From positions 1 through 64,000 of the forward strand of contig CAZVZK010000013.1 in assembly GCA_964630925.1 (NCBI GenBank): a DNA stretch of 64,000 bases. Reading direction: 5' to 3'. This document shows positions 60,971 to 64,000 of the stretch, in pieces. How positions within the stretch are numbered: position 1 is the stretch's first letter; each line of letters begins with the position of its first letter. This stretch comes from RGDT01 sp964630925 (GTDB lineage Bacteria; Planctomycetota; Planctomycetia; Gemmatales; Gemmataceae). The notes under the pieces are model-generated. The model did not search any database. It saw nothing but the letters and a program-made list of their open reading frames with translations, and had not been told where the DNA came from. The position numbers and the translations under genes were made by a program.

Positions 60971-63289
60971 TCATCTCGAAGTCATCAGGCGGACCCCATC
61001 CGCCGTCGCCGCCGCCAGGGTGCCGTCGGCCCCGATGGCCGCCGCGGTCACCGGCCCGTTCTGGGCGCTCTGCCACCTCTTCCCGGACGCCGGCCACCGC
61101 CAGCCCAGAGCCCCCCGCGCCGAACAGGCCGTCACCGTCCCGTCCTTGGCCAGATGCACGGCCCGGATCGTCCCCTCGGGGCCGTCCAGCCGCCTCGCGC
61201 CCGTGTCCGTACGCGAGCCCCACACCCGCACCACGCCGTCGCTGGTGCCCGCCGCCAGGATGCCGCCCTCCCACGCCACGGAGTGGACCTCGGCGTCGGC
61301 GGTGCGCGCGCCGACCTCCTTGCCCGTGAGGGCGTCCCACCAGCGCGCGCTGCGGTCGGTGCTACCTGTAACGACGTACTTGCCCCCCCCGCCGATTGTT
61401 ACAGAGGTCACGGTGCCCGTGTGCCCGACCAGCGCCGCCACCTCCTTGCCGCCCGCGATGTCCCACACGCGGGCCGTCCGATCCGCCCCGCCCGACACCA
61501 GTTTCCCGCCCGGCAAGAACGCCAGCGCCCGCACCTCCGACGTGTGCCCGCGCAGCCGCGCGATCAGCTTTCCGGCGGCGGAATGCACGAACACGTCGCG
61601 CCCCGACGCCGAGGCGCACGTCTTGCCGTCGGGAGACAGCGCCACCGCCCGCACCTCGTCGGGGTGCTTGACGATGAGGGCCGGCTTGCCGCCGGACAGC
61701 CGCGCCCGCAACACCTGGCCGTCGGCGCCGCCGGTCAGGAGCCAGCCCTCGGCGAGGGCGACGGCGTGGACCGCCCCCTTGTGCCCCTCGTGCAGCGCGG
61801 CGATGGCCTCCTTGGGGCCCTCCGGCTCGACGAGGCGCGTGAACAGCCGCTCCAGCAGGTCGCGCTGCACCGTGCCGCCCTTGCCCGCCGCGATGGCCCG
61901 CGCCAGCTCGGCATCGCGGCTGAGCATCGCGGCCAGCCCCGCCGCGTCGGTGTCCAGCTCCGCCGCCAGCGCCGCCCGGTCGAGGACGCGCTCGTAGCGA
62001 TGCACGGCGGACATCACCGGCTCCGGCCCGGAGGTCGGCAGACGGAGCGCCGCCGCGGCGCGGGCGAAGCCCGCGTTGTCCTCGTCCACCAGCTTCTTGA
62101 ACCGCGCCGGCGGGACGTACAGCGCGAGGGCCGCCTCGACGGCCGCCGCGTCGAACGCCTTCTTGTGCGAGAGGACGTGGGCCCGCACCTGATCGTCCTT
62201 GGGGTGAATGCCGTTCGTGTGGCAGCCGATGCACGACAGCCCGTTCTCGACGAGGCGGTCGGGGCGGTTGGGGTCCTGCACGACCTCGCCCGGCGCCTTG
62301 TCGATGCGCCGCCCGTCGCCATCCACGATCAGATACGCATGCAGCCCGTTGGGCAGCCGGAAGATGATCTCGCCGCCGGCGGCCCGGAACGTCGTCGGGC
62401 TCTCGAAGATGTTCTGCCTTCCGATGTTCTCGCTGAAATCATGGCTGCGCCAGTAGGCGCCGTGCGTCCCATCGACACGCTCGAGGATGCGGTTCGACCG
62501 CGCGACGCCTGAGTTGTTGAAGCCCGCGCGGACCGCCCTGTCCTCCGCGTGGGCCGCCGCCACATCGACGCCCGCCATCCGCTCCAGCGCCCGATCGGTG
62601 AGTGGGAGCTGGAGGAAGTCGTGGTACATCGGCGGACGCGACGCCGTGGCCACGAACCAGTCGGCGCGCAGGACATGCTCCCCCTCGCCGCGGTACGGGT
62701 TGAGGGAGGCGAGCTTCTCCCAGACGCGCGCCGTCCAGCGGTAGTCGCGCAGGTCGAGGCGGAGCAAGAGAGGCGTCACCTGATGCGGGCGCGTGAGACG
62801 CGGGTGCCACGACAGGCTGTTCGCGAGCTTGGCGACGGCGTCGCGGAGCGTGGCGGCATCGGGGCCATCCCCGAGATGGCCGAGCGTCAGGTAGCGCATG
62901 TGCCGGCGCTCGCGCTCCGGCAGTGACGCCAGGTCGAGCTTGATGAGGGCCAGCAGATCGGACCGCCTCACCGGCGGCGCCGCGGGCGTCAGGCCCGGCG
63001 CGCCGGCGGCGGCCCAGCGCTGGAGGGCGCCGAGGTCGGCGGCGGTGAACGTGTGCTTGCCCGGCGGCATCTCGCCGGACGCGACCCTCTCGATCATCGG
63101 GGCGACCATGCCGCGTGACGCGAGGAGGCGGGCGTCGAGGACGAAGTCGAACTTGCCCTTGGCGTGCCCCGGCCCCTGGCCGTCGTGACAGCGGGCGCAG
63201 TGACGGGACAGCACGCCGTGGGCGAGGTGGGCGATGGGCGGTGCCGGCAGTGGCCCGGCGGCCAGGGCGAGGAAGGCGAGGCCGAGCAT
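60971..63289 (-). CDS. Cytochrome c (two CxxCH) - WD40 fusion protein, exported
   Basis: A 772-residue protein. Signal peptide MLGLAFLALAAGPLP, then a haem site CARCH at residues 31-35 in a planctomycete cytochrome C-type region (HDGQGPGHAKGKFDF, MPPGKHTF), and a second haem site CIGCH at 353-357. The C-terminal part from about residue 480 is a WD40 propeller (VRAVALSPDGKTCASASGRD, VRALAFLPGGKLVSGGADRTARVWDIAGG). It is expected in the periplasm; an electron-transfer role coupled to a scaffold is inferred. The ATG at 63289 has GAGGGAG upstream. The DUF4139 gene follows closely. Confidence 0.88.
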   Translation of the reverse strand: MLGLAFLALAAGPLPAPPIAHLAHGVLSRHCARCHDGQGPGHAKGKFDFVLDARLLASRGMVAPMIERVASGEMPPGKHTFTAADLGALQRWAAAGAPGLTPAAPPVRRSDLLALIKLDLASLPERERRHMRYLTLGHLGDGPDAATLRDAVAKLANSLSWHPRLTRPHQVTPLLLRLDLRDYRWTARVWEKLASLNPYRGEGEHVLRADWFVATASRPPMYHDFLQLPLTDRALERMAGVDVAAAHAEDRAVRAGFNNSGVARSNRILERVDGTHGAYWRSHDFSENIGRQNIFESPTTFRAAGGEIIFRLPNGLHAYLIVDGDGRRIDKAPGEVVQDPNRPDRLVENGLSCIGCHTNGIHPKDDQVRAHVLSHKKAFDAAAVEAALALYVPPARFKKLVDEDNAGFARAAAALRLPTSGPEPVMSAVHRYERVLDRAALAAELDTDAAGLAAMLSRDAELARAIAAGKGGTVQRDLLERLFTRLVEPEGPKEAIAALHEGHKGAVHAVALAEGWLLTGGADGQVLRARLSGGKPALIVKHPDEVRAVALSPDGKTCASASGRDVFVHSAAGKLIARLRGHTSEVRALAFLPGGKLVSGGADRTARVWDIAGGKEVAALVGHTGTVTSVTIGGGGKYVVTGSTDRSARWWDALTGKEVGARTADAEVHSVAWEGGILAAGTSDGVVRVWGSRTDTGARRLDGPEGTIRAVHLAKDGTVTACSARGALGWRWPASGKRWQSAQNGPVTAAAIGADGTLAAATADGVRLMTSR

Positions 63290-63371
63290 GGCGCTCCCTC
63301 AGGATCGGGGCATGGGGCGTATCCTGACAGAATCGCGCCGGCGGGGCAAGTAACTTGGGTGTAACAGGTGT

Positions 63372-63438
63372 CTTCGTGGCGACAAGCTTTCAGCTTGTCG
63401 TGCATTGATTGACAAGCTGAAAGCTTGTCGCCACGAAG
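63372..63438. repeat. Perfect 28-bp inverted repeat, GTGGCGACAAGCTTTCAGC type
   Basis: Arms 63372-63399 and 63411-63438 are exact reverse complements with an 11-base loop. Each arm itself holds ACAAGCTTTCAGCTTGT, a nested palindrome. It lies 6 bp beyond the stop of the nuclease-like gene, so it is well placed to end that transcript. The arms read like a dispersed planctomycete repeat I recall. Confidence 0.8.
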
Positions 63439-63443
63439 AACGT

Positions 63444-64000
63444 TCACCTCGCCGCGACGCGCAGCCGCACCGTCACCGCGAAGTGGTCCGCCGCCCCACG
63501 CCGTGACAGCGCCGTCTTGTCCTTCGGCCCGCCGAACCGCAGCGGGCGGCCCCGGTTGTCCGCCATCTCCGCCACGATGGCCCCGCTGTCCGGCACCACG
63601 CTCCACCCCGAGCCGTCCAGCATCCCCGGCGACACGCAGATGTGGTCGAACAGATGCCACTTTCGGTAGTACATCGTCCCCGCGTCGTCCGCGTGCTTCG
63701 ACGCCAGGCAGTTGTACAGCGACGGCATCTCGCCGCCCTTCTTCGCCTCGGCCAGGTCCGCCGTCGCGTGCAGGTTCTTGGCGACGCTGTCGTCCGTCGG
63801 GTCGTCGTTGAAGTCGCCGCACACGAGGAAATCGACCTTCGGGTTGGACTTGTACATGCTCAGGAACCGGCCATAGATCTGGTCGGCGTACTTGGAGCGC
63901 GTCGCGCCGGTCTTGTCCGAGATGCGGCTCGACCAGTGCGACGCCACCACCACCAGCTCGTGCCCGTTGACGACGACGCGGCCTTCGAGGATGCGCATCT
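63444..64000 (-). CDS. Endonuclease/exonuclease/phosphatase family protein (5' end outside the window)
   Basis: The C-terminal 185 residues of a DNase I-like fold protein. VNGHELVVVASHWSSR, VDFLVCGDFNDDPTDDS (the GDFN metal-binding motif), and HLFDHICVS with the final GAADHFAVTVRLRV (DH catalytic pair) are typical. The start lies to the right of base 64000. The substrate could be DNA, a nucleotide or a phosphoester; secretion cannot be judged. It is followed by a perfect inverted repeat. Confidence 0.82.
   Translation of the reverse strand, partial: MRILEGRVVVNGHELVVVASHWSSRISDKTGATRSKYADQIYGRFLSMYKSNPKVDFLVCGDFNDDPTDDSVAKNLHATADLAEAKKGGEMPSLYNCLASKHADDAGTMYYRKWHLFDHICVSPGMLDGSGWSVVPDSGAIVAEMADNRGRPLRFGGPKDKTALSRRGAADHFAVTVRLRVAAR

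Noticed and set aside
58276..61329. Plus-strand open frame of about 1000 codons
   Set aside because: It is antisense to the zinc-ribbon and DUF4139 genes; His/Arg/Leu-rich product without motifs.
1..64000. tRNA or rRNA genes
   Set aside because: No convincing TTCGAnTC T-loop with matching acceptor stem and no rRNA signature stretches were found by eye; a covariance search would be needed to exclude a diverged tRNA.

Overview
The window is about 64 kb of very GC-rich bacterial DNA, and the gene content points to a planctomycete, most likely of the Gemmataceae. The signs are five WD40-repeat proteins, two Tat-exported DUF1501 proteins, a DUF1559 prepilin-like protein, two TIGR02996-type proteins, an ECF sigma factor overlapping a giant WD40 Ser/Thr kinase, a planctomycete 'LEGR' N-terminal export signal, and methenyl-tetrahydromethanopterin cyclohydrolase. 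No rRNA, tRNA, CRISPR array, integrase or transposase gene was seen. Both edge genes are cut by the window (1-91 and 63444-64000).

Layout, left to right. 1-5.2 kb: a small secreted protein, an ABC-3 metal permease followed by a His-rich efflux-type permease fusion, then queC-queD for 7-deazaguanine synthesis. 5.3-10.3 kb: murB and an ftsQ-like gene (a dcw-cluster remnant), a secreted WD40 protein and a short-chain dehydrogenase. 10.6-16.1 kb: ECF sigma factor plus receptor kinase with three WD40 modules, and a DUF2760 protein. 16.2-18.8 kb: a planctomycete-specific family protein, then an HD phosphohydrolase paired with a YwgA-like protein. 18.9-29.5 kb: DUF1501, a TPR-CHAT protein divergent from a TIGR02996/LRR protein, a HEAT-like protein with one CxxCH, and a WD40 protein. 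29.8-37.3 kb: Gfo/Idh/MocA oxidoreductase, DUF1559, lipoprotein, hydrolase, a secreted unknown and a second DUF1501. 37.5-45.2 kb (minus strand): kinase, HD-GYP phosphodiesterase and matrixin-like protease in one cluster, then an oxidoreductase-like gene overlapping a TIGR02996 gene. 45.3-50.1 kb: a tightly packed gamma-glutamyltransferase, LysR, ATP-grasp and mch operon. 50.4-64 kb: mostly minus-strand genes, including a PlsC-ACP-AMP ligase fusion, a DUF4198 protein, an Imm5-like protein, a DUF4139 protein and a cytochrome c-WD40 fusion.

The intergenic space is rich in inverted repeats, many of them at the 3' ends of convergent genes. Two copies of a MITE-like element with terminal repeats of about 45 bp are present. 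One lies between genes at 53.6 kb. The other lies inside the ATP-grasp gene at 48.25-48.5 kb and keeps its reading frame open. A second, different intergenic repeat family has three copies (10.3, 35.6 and 50.2 kb). A 28-codon open frame at 50.4-50.5 kb looks like the truncated 5' end of a duplicate of its neighbour.

All functional calls come from reading motifs and recalling families. No database search was run, so start sites and family names should be read with the confidence given.
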